From: Pseudomonas putida
Lineage (GTDB): Bacteria; Pseudomonadota; Gammaproteobacteria; Pseudomonadales; Pseudomonadaceae
NCBI RefSeq assembly: GCF_001636055.1
Contig: NZ_CP011789.1
Span: forward strand, 5,084,001 to 5,148,000
Reading direction: 5' to 3'
Length of the DNA: 64,000 nucleotides
The position numbers and the translations under genes are program-made. The notes under the pieces are model-generated. The model was not told where the DNA came from. It saw only the letters and a list, made by a program, of their open reading frames with translations, and made no database searches. Positions 1 to 9,040 of the stretch are shown here, one piece after another. The first letter of the stretch is position 1. The number at the start of each line of letters is the position of its first letter.

Positions 1-455
1 CAGTGGCCCAGATGCATCCGCGCCAGATTGTCAGCCAGGTCCTTGAGCATGCGTTCATGCAGCACCTGCGGGTAATGCTCGCGAGCGCCCTGGGCGTGCC
101 AGGTGTCGAGATCGACGAATCCATCCAGCGCTTCACTGACCAACAGTGCCCGCCACTGGTGCTCGGCATCGCGTTCTGCACCAGCAAAGACGATGCGCGG
201 CACCCGCACTCCCAACTGCTCGAAGCTGTTCAGGGCGTCCAGCTCGCGCAATACCGTGGGGCGGCCGAAGGGGTGCAGCAGGCTGCGGTAGATATGCCCG
301 ACCTGGCGCTTGGCATAGAGCAGATGGCCGTTGCCATCATCCAGGCGCTGCACGCCACTTTCACCGCCACGTCGCTGATTGGGCTCCTCGACCCATTCCC
401 CCTGCTGTTGCCAGTAGTAGTCGAATTGCGACACCTGCCCCTGAGTTGCTGCCAT
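1..455 (-). CDS. inaA: LPS core kinase of the InaA/WapQ (Kdo/WaaP-like) family, 3' part cut by window edge
   Basis: The first 151 residues of a protein that continues past the left edge. It starts at the ATG at 453-455, in MAATQGQVSQFDYYW. The segments GVQRL, LYAKRQ, HPFGRPTVLRELDAL and VRVPRIVFAG follow the InaA pattern: a Kdo/WaaP-like kinase fold with an ATP-binding lysine in the AKRQ strand and a PTxxRE motif. Family members phosphorylate sugars of the LPS core in the cytoplasm; the equivalent gene beside colRS in other pseudomonads has been called wapQ (putative heptose kinase) or inaA. It lies 7 bp after the methyltransferase gene, so the two probably form one operon driven from the ColR-box promoter near 1210. 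The catalytic Asp region is outside the window, so activity cannot be judged. Confidence 0.85.
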   Translation of the reverse strand, partial: MAATQGQVSQFDYYWQQQGEWVEEPNQRRGGESGVQRLDDGNGHLLYAKRQVGHIYRSLLHPFGRPTVLRELDALNSFEQLGVRVPRIVFAGAERDAEHQWRALLVSEALDGFVDLDTWHAQGAREHYPQVLHERMLKDLADNLARMHLGH

Positions 456-462
456 GAATCCC

Positions 463-1143
463 TCACCCCTTTCGCAATACATAGACTCGCCACATGGCAT
501 AGAACGGCAGGAAGTCGAGACGTTCCTGAATCCTGAAGCCTGCTGTCACAAATTCTTCTTCAACCGTAGCAGCAGGTAACACAAAGCGATTCTGGTAACT
601 GTCCTGCTCCGCCTTGGCGCTGCGTCGTTGTTCGAGCTTCTTGCGCCGCCATGCCTTGAAATTGCCATCCACCCACAGCGACAGGATCACGCTATCGCGG
701 CTAACTCTTTGAAATTCAGAAAGAATTGTCTTGCGATGGGCCGGATCACCGATGTGGTGGAACAATCGCATGCAGAAAATGCTGTCTACCGAGTTGTCCG
801 GCAGGTCAATGGCAAAGGCTGAGGTTTGCAAAGGGCGTACCCGCTGGACCACCGCTGGCGGTTGCGACGCACAGGCTGTCTCGATCATCGCAGCGGAATT
901 GTCTGCACCGATGATCACGCGGTTGGGTTTTTCCGCCAGCAGCGGCCAGAAACGGCCGGCGCCGCATGGCAGGTCGAGCACCAGGCCCGGCTCGCCGGCC
1001 AGTGTCAGGGCGCGGCGAGCAAGTTGCTCGTCACGCGTGTGGGAAAGGCGACGGGCCAGGCCATCCTGATGCTTGATGAAGTACTCACGGGCGTGCTGCT
1101 GATCGTACTTTTCGGAAAATTCGAGTTTGATAGGGCTACGCAT
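463..1143 (-). CDS. class I SAM-dependent methyltransferase downstream of colRS (orf222-like)
   Basis: 226 residues. The SAM-binding motif I is LDLPCGAGR at residues 56-64, with the acidic residue D81 after the next strand (VIIGADNSAAM) and a later SIFCMRLFHHIGD segment, as in class I methyltransferases. No signal peptide or membrane segment is seen, so it should be cytoplasmic. The start ATG at 1141-1143 has GGAG about 8 bp upstream. A gene of this size between colS and the heptose-kinase gene is known in Pseudomonas as orf222, and is linked to outer-membrane and LPS maintenance. Its substrate is unknown. It is the first gene of a two-gene operon with inaA, and a near-perfect ColR box lies 67 bp upstream, so ColR control is likely. 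The product type is clear; the pathway role is inferred from neighbours. Confidence 0.88.
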   Translation of the reverse strand: MRSPIKLEFSEKYDQQHAREYFIKHQDGLARRLSHTRDEQLARRALTLAGEPGLVLDLPCGAGRFWPLLAEKPNRVIIGADNSAAMIETACASQPPAVVQRVRPLQTSAFAIDLPDNSVDSIFCMRLFHHIGDPAHRKTILSEFQRVSRDSVILSLWVDGNFKAWRRKKLEQRRSAKAEQDSYQNRFVLPAATVEEEFVTAGFRIQERLDFLPFYAMWRVYVLRKG

Positions 1144-1209
1144 GGGACATCTCCTGACTCAATGCCGACCACATTAGGTGGGCAAGCGTTGGCATCAGGT
1201 CATCGCCAT

Positions 1210-1225
1210 GTGAAAAAACTGTCAC
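1210..1225 (-). promoter_or_regulatory. putative ColR box upstream of the methyltransferase-inaA operon
   Basis: Read on the minus strand the site is GTGACAGTTTTTTCAC. It fits the ColR consensus as I recall it for P. putida, (T/C)(T/C)NA(C/G)NN(T/C)TTTTTCAC, at every defined position except the first. It lies 67 bp before the methyltransferase start and points in the direction of transcription. A possible -10 (TAATGT) is at 1171-1176. Confidence 0.6.
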
Positions 1226-1270
1226 CCGAAAGGGTTAAATCTTACGAATCATTACACAACATTCTGCGTC

Positions 1271-1289
1271 GGGGCCGCCGTACGGCCCC
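1271..1289 (-). terminator. GC-rich hairpin just after colS
   Basis: GGGGCCG and CGGCCCC pair around a five-base loop, 6 bp after the colS stop. No T-run follows on the minus strand, so it may be a weak terminator or an mRNA 3'-end stabiliser separating colRS from the methyltransferase operon. Confidence 0.4.
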
Positions 1290-1294
1290 GGTTT

Positions 1295-2614
1295 CTACTG
1301 CAGTGTCGTGTCGATTTCCTGCTCATGGGCCAGCGCGGTGCCCTGGCTCAGGTCTACCTGGAAGCGGCAGCCGTGGGGCGCGGTGGCGGTCAGGGTCACG
1401 CGCCAGCCCTGGTCGTCGCAGATCCGCTGCACCAGCGAAAGCCCCAGGCCGAGCCCCTCGCCACGGCGCTCGTCGCCACGCACGAAGGGCTTGAACATAG
1501 CCTCACGCTGCTCCTCGGGAATGCCCACGCCGCTGTCCTCGACACTGAAACCGCGGGCCTCGAGGCTCAGGCGGATATAACCGGTATCGGTGTAATGCGC
1601 TGCGTTGCGCAGCAGGTTGCCCATCACCGATTGCAGGAAAGTGGCGTTGTACAAGGTTGGGCTGGCGCTGACACGGCCATCGTAGTAGAGGGTCAGGCCC
1701 TTCTGCTCGATGGTGTCGCGCCACACGCCGATCAGATCATCAGCGACCTCGCGCAGGCTGGCCCGCGAGGCCACCGCACCTTCGTCACGCTGGGCGCGGG
1801 CCAGCATGAGGAAGGTCTTGACCAGCTCGCGCATCTCCTCGGTGGCACGGGCGATCCGTTCCACCTGGGCGCGTGACCGACTGTCCAGGCCGGTGTTCTC
1901 CATCAGCAGTTCGCAGGAAGTCGCGAGCACCATCAATGGGGTGCGCAGTTCGTGGCTGACATCGCTGGTGAACAGTCGCTCGCGGGTCAACGCATCGCGC
2001 AAGCGACCAAGGGTATCGTCGAACGCCACCGCCAACTGCCCGACTTCGTCGGCAGCATAGTCCGGCGCAAGCGGCGGCGCCAAACCGAGCAATTGGTCAC
2101 GATGGCGAACCTGACGCGCCAGACGAATCACCGGCGCCATGACCCGACGCGCCAGCAGCCAGCCAAGGAATGCCGCCAGCACCAGGCTGAGCAGGAAGCC
2201 CACCACCACCACGGCGAACAGCACCCGCTCACGCTCCTCGAAATCGCTCTGGTCCTGCAACAGTACATAGCGACGACCGTCCACGACCTCGACCATGGCG
2301 TGGTAGGAGAGCTGGTCGCGGAACACTTCATGGAAGCCGGCATCGAGGTGACGCAGGTCCTTGGGCAACTCGAAATCATCGCGACCGCCGCTGAAGTAGA
2401 ACAACTGGTCAGGGCGCGGGCGGTGGCTCCAGTCACTGACGCTGTCCATGCGCAGCAGACGTTGCAGATCCCCCCCACGCACCGAGGAAATCAGGCGTTC
2501 TTCGACCAGGTGAACAGTGGCGACGATGCCGAAGGCAAACGCGCCAGCGACCAGCGCGCTCATCAGTGCAAAGGCAATGATGATGCGCTGGGCAAGGCTC
2601 TGCTTAAACTCCAT
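1295..2614 (-). CDS. colS: sensor histidine kinase ColS
   Basis: 439 residues from the ATG at 2612-2614 (MEFKQSLAQRI). This start is chosen over an in-frame start 33 bp upstream because it has GAGGG at the right distance, overlaps the colR stop by 9 bp, and gives P. putida ColS numbering exactly: H35 and E38 after TM1, E126-x-x-E129 before TM2, and phospho-acceptor H221 in DVSHELRTP. The order is TM1 (about 10-32), a short periplasmic domain (about 33-130), TM2 (about 132-154), HAMP, HisKA, and HATPase with NLLRNAAHY, VEDSGVGIP and GEGLGLGLSL. The periplasmic ExxE residues are known in P. putida to sense iron and zinc, so this inner-membrane kinase should answer excess metal and phosphorylate ColR. 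Confidence 0.95.
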   Translation of the reverse strand: MEFKQSLAQRIIIAFALMSALVAGAFAFGIVATVHLVEERLISSVRGGDLQRLLRMDSVSDWSHRPRPDQLFYFSGGRDDFELPKDLRHLDAGFHEVFRDQLSYHAMVEVVDGRRYVLLQDQSDFEERERVLFAVVVVGFLLSLVLAAFLGWLLARRVMAPVIRLARQVRHRDQLLGLAPPLAPDYAADEVGQLAVAFDDTLGRLRDALTRERLFTSDVSHELRTPLMVLATSCELLMENTGLDSRSRAQVERIARATEEMRELVKTFLMLARAQRDEGAVASRASLREVADDLIGVWRDTIEQKGLTLYYDGRVSASPTLYNATFLQSVMGNLLRNAAHYTDTGYIRLSLEARGFSVEDSGVGIPEEQREAMFKPFVRGDERRGEGLGLGLSLVQRICDDQGWRVTLTATAPHGCRFQVDLSQGTALAHEQEIDTTLQ

Positions 2615-3287
2615 CGCGACCCTCGGCGAGGCGATAGCCGACGCCATGGACGGTATGCAACAGGGGCTTTTCGAACGGCTTGTCGATCACCTGGCGCAGT
2701 TGGTGGACATGGCTGCGCAAGCTGTCGCTGTCGGGGCAGTCGTCGCCCCACAGGGCTTCTTCGAGGACTTCGCGGCGCAGCACGTGCGGGCTCTTCTGCA
2801 TCAGCACCGCCAGCAACTTCAGGCCGACCGGGTTGAGTTTGAGCAGCTTGCCCTGACGGGTGACTTCCAGCGTGTCGAGGTCGTAGCTCAGGTCTGCCAC
2901 CTGCAGCGTACGCCGACCACCGCCCTGGGCGCGACGCAGCACCGCCTCGATGCGCGCGGCCAATTCGGACAGGGCGAAAGGCTTGAGCAGGTAATCGTCG
3001 GCCCCAGAACGGAAGCCCTGCAGGCGATCGTCCAGCTGGTCGCGGGCGGTCAGCATGATCACCGGGGTGTCGCGGCGGGCGTCTTCGCGCAGGCGCTTGC
3101 ACAGGGTGTAGCCATCGATGCCAGGCAGCATGATATCGAGCACGATCAGGTCATAGTGTTCGGTCGCGGCCAGGTGCAGGCCCGACAGGCCGTCCTGGGC
3201 GCAGTCGACGGTGTAGCCTTTCATGCCCAGGTAATCAGCCAGGTTGGCGAGGATATCGCGGTTGTCTTCAACCAGTAGAATGCGCAT
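2604..3287 (-). CDS. colR: response regulator ColR (OmpR/PhoB family)
   Basis: 227 residues from the ATG at 3285-3287 (MRILLVEDNRDIL), with GGAG upstream; the longer in-frame reading from 3341 has no ribosome site and adds no domain. An N-terminal receiver domain (about 1-115) has acidic E7/D8, phospho-acceptor D51 in IVLDIMLPG, and the conserved lysine in LLKPFALSEL. A C-terminal winged helix (about 125-225) ends in HTVHGVGYRL. It is the DNA-binding partner of ColS; the genes overlap, which implies translational coupling. In P. putida ColR activates genes for LPS and membrane maintenance. Two matches to its binding site flank this operon, upstream of the PAP2 gene and of the methyltransferase-inaA genes. 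Confidence 0.96.
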   Translation of the reverse strand: MRILLVEDNRDILANLADYLGMKGYTVDCAQDGLSGLHLAATEHYDLIVLDIMLPGIDGYTLCKRLREDARRDTPVIMLTARDQLDDRLQGFRSGADDYLLKPFALSELAARIEAVLRRAQGGGRRTLQVADLSYDLDTLEVTRQGKLLKLNPVGLKLLAVLMQKSPHVLRREVLEEALWGDDCPDSDSLRSHVHQLRQVIDKPFEKPLLHTVHGVGYRLAEGRDGV

Positions 3288-3380
3288 CGGGGTCTCCTGT
3301 GCGGCGCTTCGCTGTGCGCGGCAGGCGCAGCTTACGGCCATTGGCCAGGCATCGCCAGCCTTGGTGGAAAAACAGCGTAA

Positions 3381-3396
3381 CTGACGCTTTTTTCAC
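3381..3396 (+). promoter_or_regulatory. putative ColR box upstream of the PAP2 phosphatase gene
   Basis: CTGACGCTTTTTTCAC fits every defined position of the ColR consensus recalled for P. putida, (T/C)(T/C)NA(C/G)NN(T/C)TTTTTCAC. It lies in the colR-PAP2 divergent intergenic region, 81 bp before the PAP2 start and in the same orientation, like the second copy near 1210. Confidence 0.65.
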
Positions 3397-3476
3397 TGAT
3401 CCTTCACACACAGAGCATAGCCGCGGACCGAAAATGCCCGATCTTTCGTGCCTTCCCCCTTGCCTGTGGAGCCTTC

Positions 3477-4202
3477 ATGCACACCGCCCGACCCCGCCCG
3501 ATCAACCCCTGGCTGTACCTTGGCATCCCCCTGGCTACCGCACTGGTTCTGCTGCTGCTCGAGGCCACATCGCTGGACATGGACGTGGCCAACCTGATGT
3601 TCGATCCGTCCGTGGGTCAATTCATCGGGCGCCATAGCTACTTCCTCGAGACCATTCTGCATGACCGGGTCAAGCAGGCGGTGATCGGTGTCGGGCTGCT
3701 GGCGGTAGTAGCGTTCATCGCCAGTTTCTTCTGGTCACGCCTGGGCAGTTGGCGGCGCGAACTGGGTTGCCTGGTGCTGGCCCTGGGGCTGTCCACCGGT
3801 TTTGTCACGCCACTCAAGCAACTGACGGCGGTGCAGTGCCCGTGGAGCCTGACCCAGTTTGGCGGCAAGGAAACCTACAGCAAACTGCTCGAAGCGCGGC
3901 CAGCGACCGACAAACCAGGGCTGTGCTGGCCCGGCGGCCATGCAGCGACCGGCTTCAGCCTGTTCGCATTGTTCTTCGTGCTGCGTGACCGCAAGCCACG
4001 CCTGGCACGTGGTGCCTTCGCCCTCGCGGCAGGTGTCGGGGTGGTGCTATCGGTAGGCCGGATGATGCAGGGCGCACACTTTCTCTCGCACAACGTCTGG
4101 ACCGCCGTGTTCTGCTGGTTGATCGGATTGGGCTGCTATTACCTGGTGCTCTATCGCAGGGGGATGGCAAGGGTGACCGTGGCTGAACGCGGCATCGCCT
4201 GA
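3477..4202 (+). CDS. membrane-bound PAP2-family phosphatase
   Basis: 241 residues with about six membrane segments (near 13-30, 66-84, 96-113, 155-170, 178-194 and 208-227). The PAP2 signature is present as K114, the WPGGH motif (H155), and R195 with H201 in RMMQGAHFLSH. The residue four after H201 is H205, where many family members have Asp. PAP2 membrane enzymes remove phosphate from undecaprenyl pyrophosphate, phosphatidylglycerophosphate or lipid A on the periplasmic side; which lipid is used here cannot be told from sequence. The start has GTGGAG upstream. It is divergent from colR and carries a ColR box, so it is probably a ColR output acting on the envelope. Confidence 0.85.
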   Translation: MHTARPRPINPWLYLGIPLATALVLLLLEATSLDMDVANLMFDPSVGQFIGRHSYFLETILHDRVKQAVIGVGLLAVVAFIASFFWSRLGSWRRELGCLVLALGLSTGFVTPLKQLTAVQCPWSLTQFGGKETYSKLLEARPATDKPGLCWPGGHAATGFSLFALFFVLRDRKPRLARGAFALAAGVGVVLSVGRMMQGAHFLSHNVWTAVFCWLIGLGCYYLVLYRRGMARVTVAERGIA

Positions 4203-4230
4203 GTCGACGCAGGTCTGACACACGTGCATG

Positions 4231-4259
4231 AAAAAGCCCCGCACAAGGCGGGGCTTTTT
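4231..4259. terminator. bidirectional terminator between PAP2 and groEL
   Basis: AAAAAGCCCCGC and GCGGGGCTTTTT-type arms around a short loop (ACAAG) form a GC stem with an A-run and a T-run on either side. It can end both the plus-strand PAP2 transcript and the minus-strand groESL transcript. Confidence 0.9.
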
Positions 4260-4283
4260 CATGCAGCTAGGGCCAGGGCTGGC

Positions 4284-5933
<1,650 letters not shown>

Positions 5934-5971
5934 TTAATCCTTGGAATTCTTTAGCAGGGAAATCGGGGAAA

Positions 5972-6265
5972 TCAGCCTTCGATGACGGCGAGGATTTCGT
6001 TCTCGGCCATCACCAGCAGGTCTTCGCCATCGACTTTCACGGTGTTGCTACCCGAGTAAGGGCCGAAAACCACTTTGTCACCCACTTTCACGGCCAGCGC
6101 GCGAACTTCGCCGTTGTCCAGAACGCGACCGGTGCCAACGGCGACAACTTCGCCGCGGTTCGGTTTTTCAGCGGCCGAACCCGGCAGGACGATACCGCCA
6201 GCGGTTTTCGATTCTTCTTCGCTGCGACGGATGACGACGCGGTCATGCAGAGGACGAAGCTTCAT
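5972..6265 (-). CDS. groES: co-chaperonin GroES (Hsp10)
   Basis: 97 residues from the ATG at 6263-6265 ([14 protein letters not shown]), the normal start and length; an upstream in-frame start at 6367 lies inside the 5' leader and is rejected. The mobile loop that binds GroEL ([15 protein letters not shown]) and the beta-barrel core [15 protein letters not shown] are present. It caps the GroEL cylinder. First gene of groESL, downstream of a sigma-32-type promoter at 6411-6439. Confidence 0.98.
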   Translation of the reverse strand: MKLRPLHDRVVIRRSEEESKTAGGIVLPGSAAEKPNRGEVVAVGTGRVLDNGEVRALAVKVGDKVVFGPYSGSNTVKVDGEDLLVMAENEILAVIEG

Positions 6266-6410
6266 TGTCGATCTCTCCCAAATTGTGGTTTTCATCGGCC
6301 GGTGTCGACACCGGCGGTTGAGGCTATCCGGCGTTGCCGGAGGGGGCTCGCGGCGTGCGAACCCCACGTGTCATGTCTGGTGTTGCCACCAGAAACCTTG
6401 CGGTGACACA

Positions 6411-6439
6411 TACATGAGGCCGCTCGATTCGATTACAAG
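6411..6439 (-). promoter_or_regulatory. sigma-32-type heat-shock promoter of groESL
   Basis: On the minus strand CTTGTA (6434-6439) is followed after 14 bp by CCTCATGTA (6411-6419). The heat-shock consensus is about CTTGAA, 13-15 bp, CCCCATTTA. The predicted transcript would have a leader of about 140 nt before groES. Confidence 0.65.
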
Positions 6440-6461
6440 GCTTGCCATGGAATTTTTTTAA

Positions 6462-6479
6462 TCGGCGTGTACACGCCGA
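6462..6479. repeat. 18-bp perfect palindrome upstream of groESL
   Basis: TCGGCGTGTACACGCCGA is its own reverse complement. It sits between the fxsA terminator and the groESL -35 element, bordered by an A/T-rich run on each side. No T-run follows on either strand in the terminator sense, so it looks more like a protein-binding site or cruciform than a terminator. Confidence 0.6.
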
Positions 6480-6507
6480 AAAAAGCAGGGGCCGCATAGC
6501 GGCCCCC
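6480..6507 (-). terminator. fxsA terminator
   Basis: On the minus strand the stem GGGGCCGC/GCGGCCCC (6488-6506) with a three-base loop is followed by TGCTTTTTTC, a standard intrinsic terminator 18 bp after the fxsA stop. Confidence 0.85.
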
Positions 6508-6524
6508 TTGGGTTCATTTGTCGA

Positions 6525-6986
6525 TCACTGATCGCGGCGCTCGTATTCGCCCTCGATCACATTCGGACGGTGACCGCCATCGCGCGGCTGCCCGTTGAAC
6601 GGATCATCCTGGAACGCCCGCTGGCGCGTGGCCTGGGCCTCGGCCCGTTGGCGCAACTTGCGCGCAACCAGATGGCGGGTGAAGGGCAGCAGGCACAGCA
6701 GACCCAGCACATCGCTGATGAAGCCCGGCAGCAGCAGCAAGCCACCACCCACAGCCAGCATCAGACCCTGGAACATGTCCTCAGCGGGCAGTTCGCCGCG
6801 CTGCAGGCTTTCACGGGCGCGCAGCGCCGTCGCCAGCCCGGCCAGGCGCATGACCAGCAGGCCGAGAGCGGAACCGGCGATGATCAGCAGCAGCGCCGGG
6901 AAGAAACCGATGGCGGCGCTGACTTTGACGAAGACGAACAACTCCAGCACCGGAAAAATCAGGAACAGCAGTAGAAAAGCACGCAT
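6525..6986 (-). CDS. fxsA: FxsA family inner-membrane protein
   Basis: 153 residues from the ATG at 6984-6986 (MRAFLLLFLIFPVLELFVF). A TTG codon immediately upstream is open in frame, but the ATG with GAGGA seven bases before it is the better start. There are three or four hydrophobic segments (about 2-22, 24-45, and a GGGLLLLPGFISDVLGL block near 78-95), typical of FxsA, followed by a charged cytoplasmic tail (DDPFNGQPRDGG, IEGEYERRDQ). FxsA in E. coli interferes with F-exclusion of phage T7; its native function in the membrane is unclear. It lies upstream of groESL in the same direction but has its own terminator. Confidence 0.9.
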   Translation of the reverse strand: MRAFLLLFLIFPVLELFVFVKVSAAIGFFPALLLIIAGSALGLLVMRLAGLATALRARESLQRGELPAEDMFQGLMLAVGGGLLLLPGFISDVLGLLCLLPFTRHLVARKLRQRAEAQATRQRAFQDDPFNGQPRDGGHRPNVIEGEYERRDQ

Positions 6987-7051
6987 CAAGGATTCCTCGA
7001 CGGAAGAGAACCTTCCAATAAGACCTCAAATGGATGCAACTGCTCGCGATT

Positions 7052-7783
7052 TCAACCCTCGACCTTCGCCGGAGTGGGCCACTGGTCGGCGCGTGCCAGC
7101 AATACCAAGGCTTCGCGCACTTGTGTCGGCGTATTGCAAGTGTTCGGGAACGCCAGCCAGTGAATCGCCTGGCCGATGCGCAGGTGCATCCCCTCGCTGT
7201 CGATGCCGACCATCTCGGCCGGTACACTGCGCGGCAGACCAGTGAGCTCGACGTAATGGGCGATGGCGTTGGCATGATCGCTGTTCATGTGCTCGATCAT
7301 GCTGGCCTCTGCCGCCCCGGCGAAAGGGTTGGCCAAGGTGACGTCGTCGAGCCAGTGGATCGCGCCGAAGCCGCCGATGTAGCGATGCCGCACAGGTTCC
7401 AGCACCCAGAAGTCGAAATCGTGGGCCTTGTGGTAGTTGCTGGCATCGGGGAAGTACCGGTAGTAGCGCGCAGCAGCCGCGTCGATGGCGGCTTCGTCGG
7501 TCAGCTTGCGCGCCTCGGCCATCACTGTCAGGCGGCCGACCGCCTGCACGTCTTCGGCGTCACGCTCGCCCACCAGCAGCGAGCACTTGGCATCCTTCTG
7601 CAGGTTATGGGTGTGCTGGGCGATACGGCTGATGAGGATCAGCGGGTGCCCTTGGGCGTCCAGGCAGTAGGGCACCACCGAACCGAAGGGGAAGCCAGGC
7701 ATGGACTTGGACAGGGTCGAGAGAACGCCGCGGTACTCTTCGAGCAGCAGTTCCCGGGCGGGGCGGATGGCGTTGGTACTCAC
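7052..7783 (-). CDS. HugZ-family haem utilisation protein (pyridoxamine-oxidase-like split barrel plus DUF2470)
   Basis: 243 residues. The N-terminal half (about 10-145) is a flavin-reductase/PNP-oxidase-like split barrel (FGSVVPYCLDAQGHPLILIS, CSLLVGERDAEDVQAVGR). The C-terminal half (about 160-235) is the DUF2470/haem-binding part beginning ASMIEHMNSDHANAIAHY. HugZ and related proteins bind and degrade haem to release iron in the cytoplasm. A near-perfect 7-1-7 Fur box lies 37 bp before the start, so it should be induced under iron limitation, which fits a haem-iron role. Plain PNP-oxidase-like function is the alternative, but the two-domain build and Fur site favour the HugZ reading. Confidence 0.85.
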   Translation of the reverse strand: MSTNAIRPARELLLEEYRGVLSTLSKSMPGFPFGSVVPYCLDAQGHPLILISRIAQHTHNLQKDAKCSLLVGERDAEDVQAVGRLTVMAEARKLTDEAAIDAAAARYYRYFPDASNYHKAHDFDFWVLEPVRHRYIGGFGAIHWLDDVTLANPFAGAAEASMIEHMNSDHANAIAHYVELTGLPRSVPAEMVGIDSEGMHLRIGQAIHWLAFPNTCNTPTQVREALVLLARADQWPTPAKVEG

Positions 7784-7819
7784 GGGGAACTCCTGGGGCA
7801 GCGGACTGGATGGGTGACA

Positions 7820-7834
7820 AGATAATCATTATCA
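7820..7834 (-). promoter_or_regulatory. Fur box upstream of the hugZ-like gene
   Basis: On the minus strand TGATAATGATTATCT matches the 7-1-7 Fur motif TGATAATnATTATCA at all but the final position. It is 37 bp before the start codon of the HugZ-like gene and no other gene starts nearby, so Fur-iron repression of that gene is the straightforward reading. Confidence 0.85.
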
Positions 7835-7879
7835 CCGCCGCCTGCCACAGGAGCGCTGTACAGCTCCGTGAGAACGGTC

Positions 7880-8887
7880 TTACCAGGCCACACCGAAACC
7901 TGCGGTGTAGCGGGTCTTGTCCAGGTCGCTGTCGCTGGTGCCCTTGATCAGGTCCTTCTCGGCCTTGAGGTTGAGCGAGGCCCACTCGGTCACCTTGTAG
8001 CGCAGGCCCATCTCGGCATCCAGCGAGTAATCGGCGACCGAACCGAATGGCTTGCCCAGCTCGCCGGTGGTGAAGAACTCGACCTTCTTGCCGATCAGGT
8101 AGCGGTTGTAGTCCCACTTCACCGCTGCCGAATAGAAGTTATCCTTGCCGCCATCGCGGTATTCGTAGTCGGTGCGGTTGATCAGCGAACCAAGCGAGAA
8201 CGCGCCCAGCTCGTCGTCCCAGAACTGATAGCCCGGGCCAGTACCGACGGTACGCTGGCGTGCCAGATTCTCGATCTGGTCACGCTTGTATTCCAGGCGC
8301 CCCTGCCAGAACCATTTTTCGGTGAGGAAACGGTCCAGCGCGTACTCGGCGCTCCAGTTGTTGGTGGTGGTGACATCGTCCTTGGTTTCGCGGTTGTACT
8401 CGCCTTCGGCGTTGTGCCGCCAGCGGCCATGGCGCGCGGTGGTCTTGAAGCTGACGTCGTAGTCGTCGGTGTCGTTTTCGGCACGTTTGTAGTCCAGCGC
8501 CAGGTCGACATTACCTTTCCACAGGAAGTCCTCGACCAGCGGGCGCGGCTTCATGATCTGCTCGATACTGGCGAGCTCCACGGTCTTGGGCGCATCGCCG
8601 TTGGCCAGGGTCACCTTGCCGGCTTCGGCGGCCTTGAGCGACTTGGCCTTCTCGCCGGAGTAGGCGTCCTGCTTGACCAACAGTTCCTGGTCGCTTTCGA
8701 GGGTCTGAACCTGCTTCCAGTCCAGGGCGATACTGCCGCCATAGGGTGTTTCGAGCAGCAGCTTGCCGCCGTCGAAGACCTTGATCTTGCCGCTCAGGCG
8801 GTCACCGTTCTTCATCCAGACGGTGTCTGCCAGCACGGGCGCAGAGAGGGTGGCGGCGAAAAGGCACAGCAAAGCTCTAGAGGACAT
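7880..8887 (-). CDS. DUF481 outer-membrane beta-barrel protein
   Basis: 335 residues from the ATG at 8885-8887. MSSRALLCLFAATLSAPVLA is a signal peptide cleaved after about residue 20 (VLA-DTVW). The region to about 110 is a small beta domain (TVWMKNGDRLSGKIKVFDGG), then a barrel of alternating strands rich in Trp/Tyr (NVDLALDYKRAEND, WFWQGRLEYKRDQ, RTDYEYRDGGKDNF, YTAGFGVAW), ending in a C-terminal aromatic residue as expected for insertion by Bam. DUF481 proteins are salt- or phosphate-induced outer-membrane proteins of unknown function. The open frame extends far upstream over the atl gene; that extension is discarded because the signal peptide fixes the start. No clear ribosome site is visible. 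Confidence 0.85.
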   Translation of the reverse strand: MSSRALLCLFAATLSAPVLADTVWMKNGDRLSGKIKVFDGGKLLLETPYGGSIALDWKQVQTLESDQELLVKQDAYSGEKAKSLKAAEAGKVTLANGDAPKTVELASIEQIMKPRPLVEDFLWKGNVDLALDYKRAENDTDDYDVSFKTTARHGRWRHNAEGEYNRETKDDVTTTNNWSAEYALDRFLTEKWFWQGRLEYKRDQIENLARQRTVGTGPGYQFWDDELGAFSLGSLINRTDYEYRDGGKDNFYSAAVKWDYNRYLIGKKVEFFTTGELGKPFGSVADYSLDAEMGLRYKVTEWASLNLKAEKDLIKGTSDSDLDKTRYTAGFGVAW

Positions 8888-9040
8888 AGGCAGAATTTGC
8901 GTTCGGTTGGACGAAAAAAGTCGGGCATTATCCAGATACCCACGACCAGAGCAAGGACAGACCGGGCCTATGCCTACGAGTTCAATTCTCATTTCCGCCA
9001 ATCTTTCATCTTGTTTCACCTTCAGGTCAGGAATTGACTG

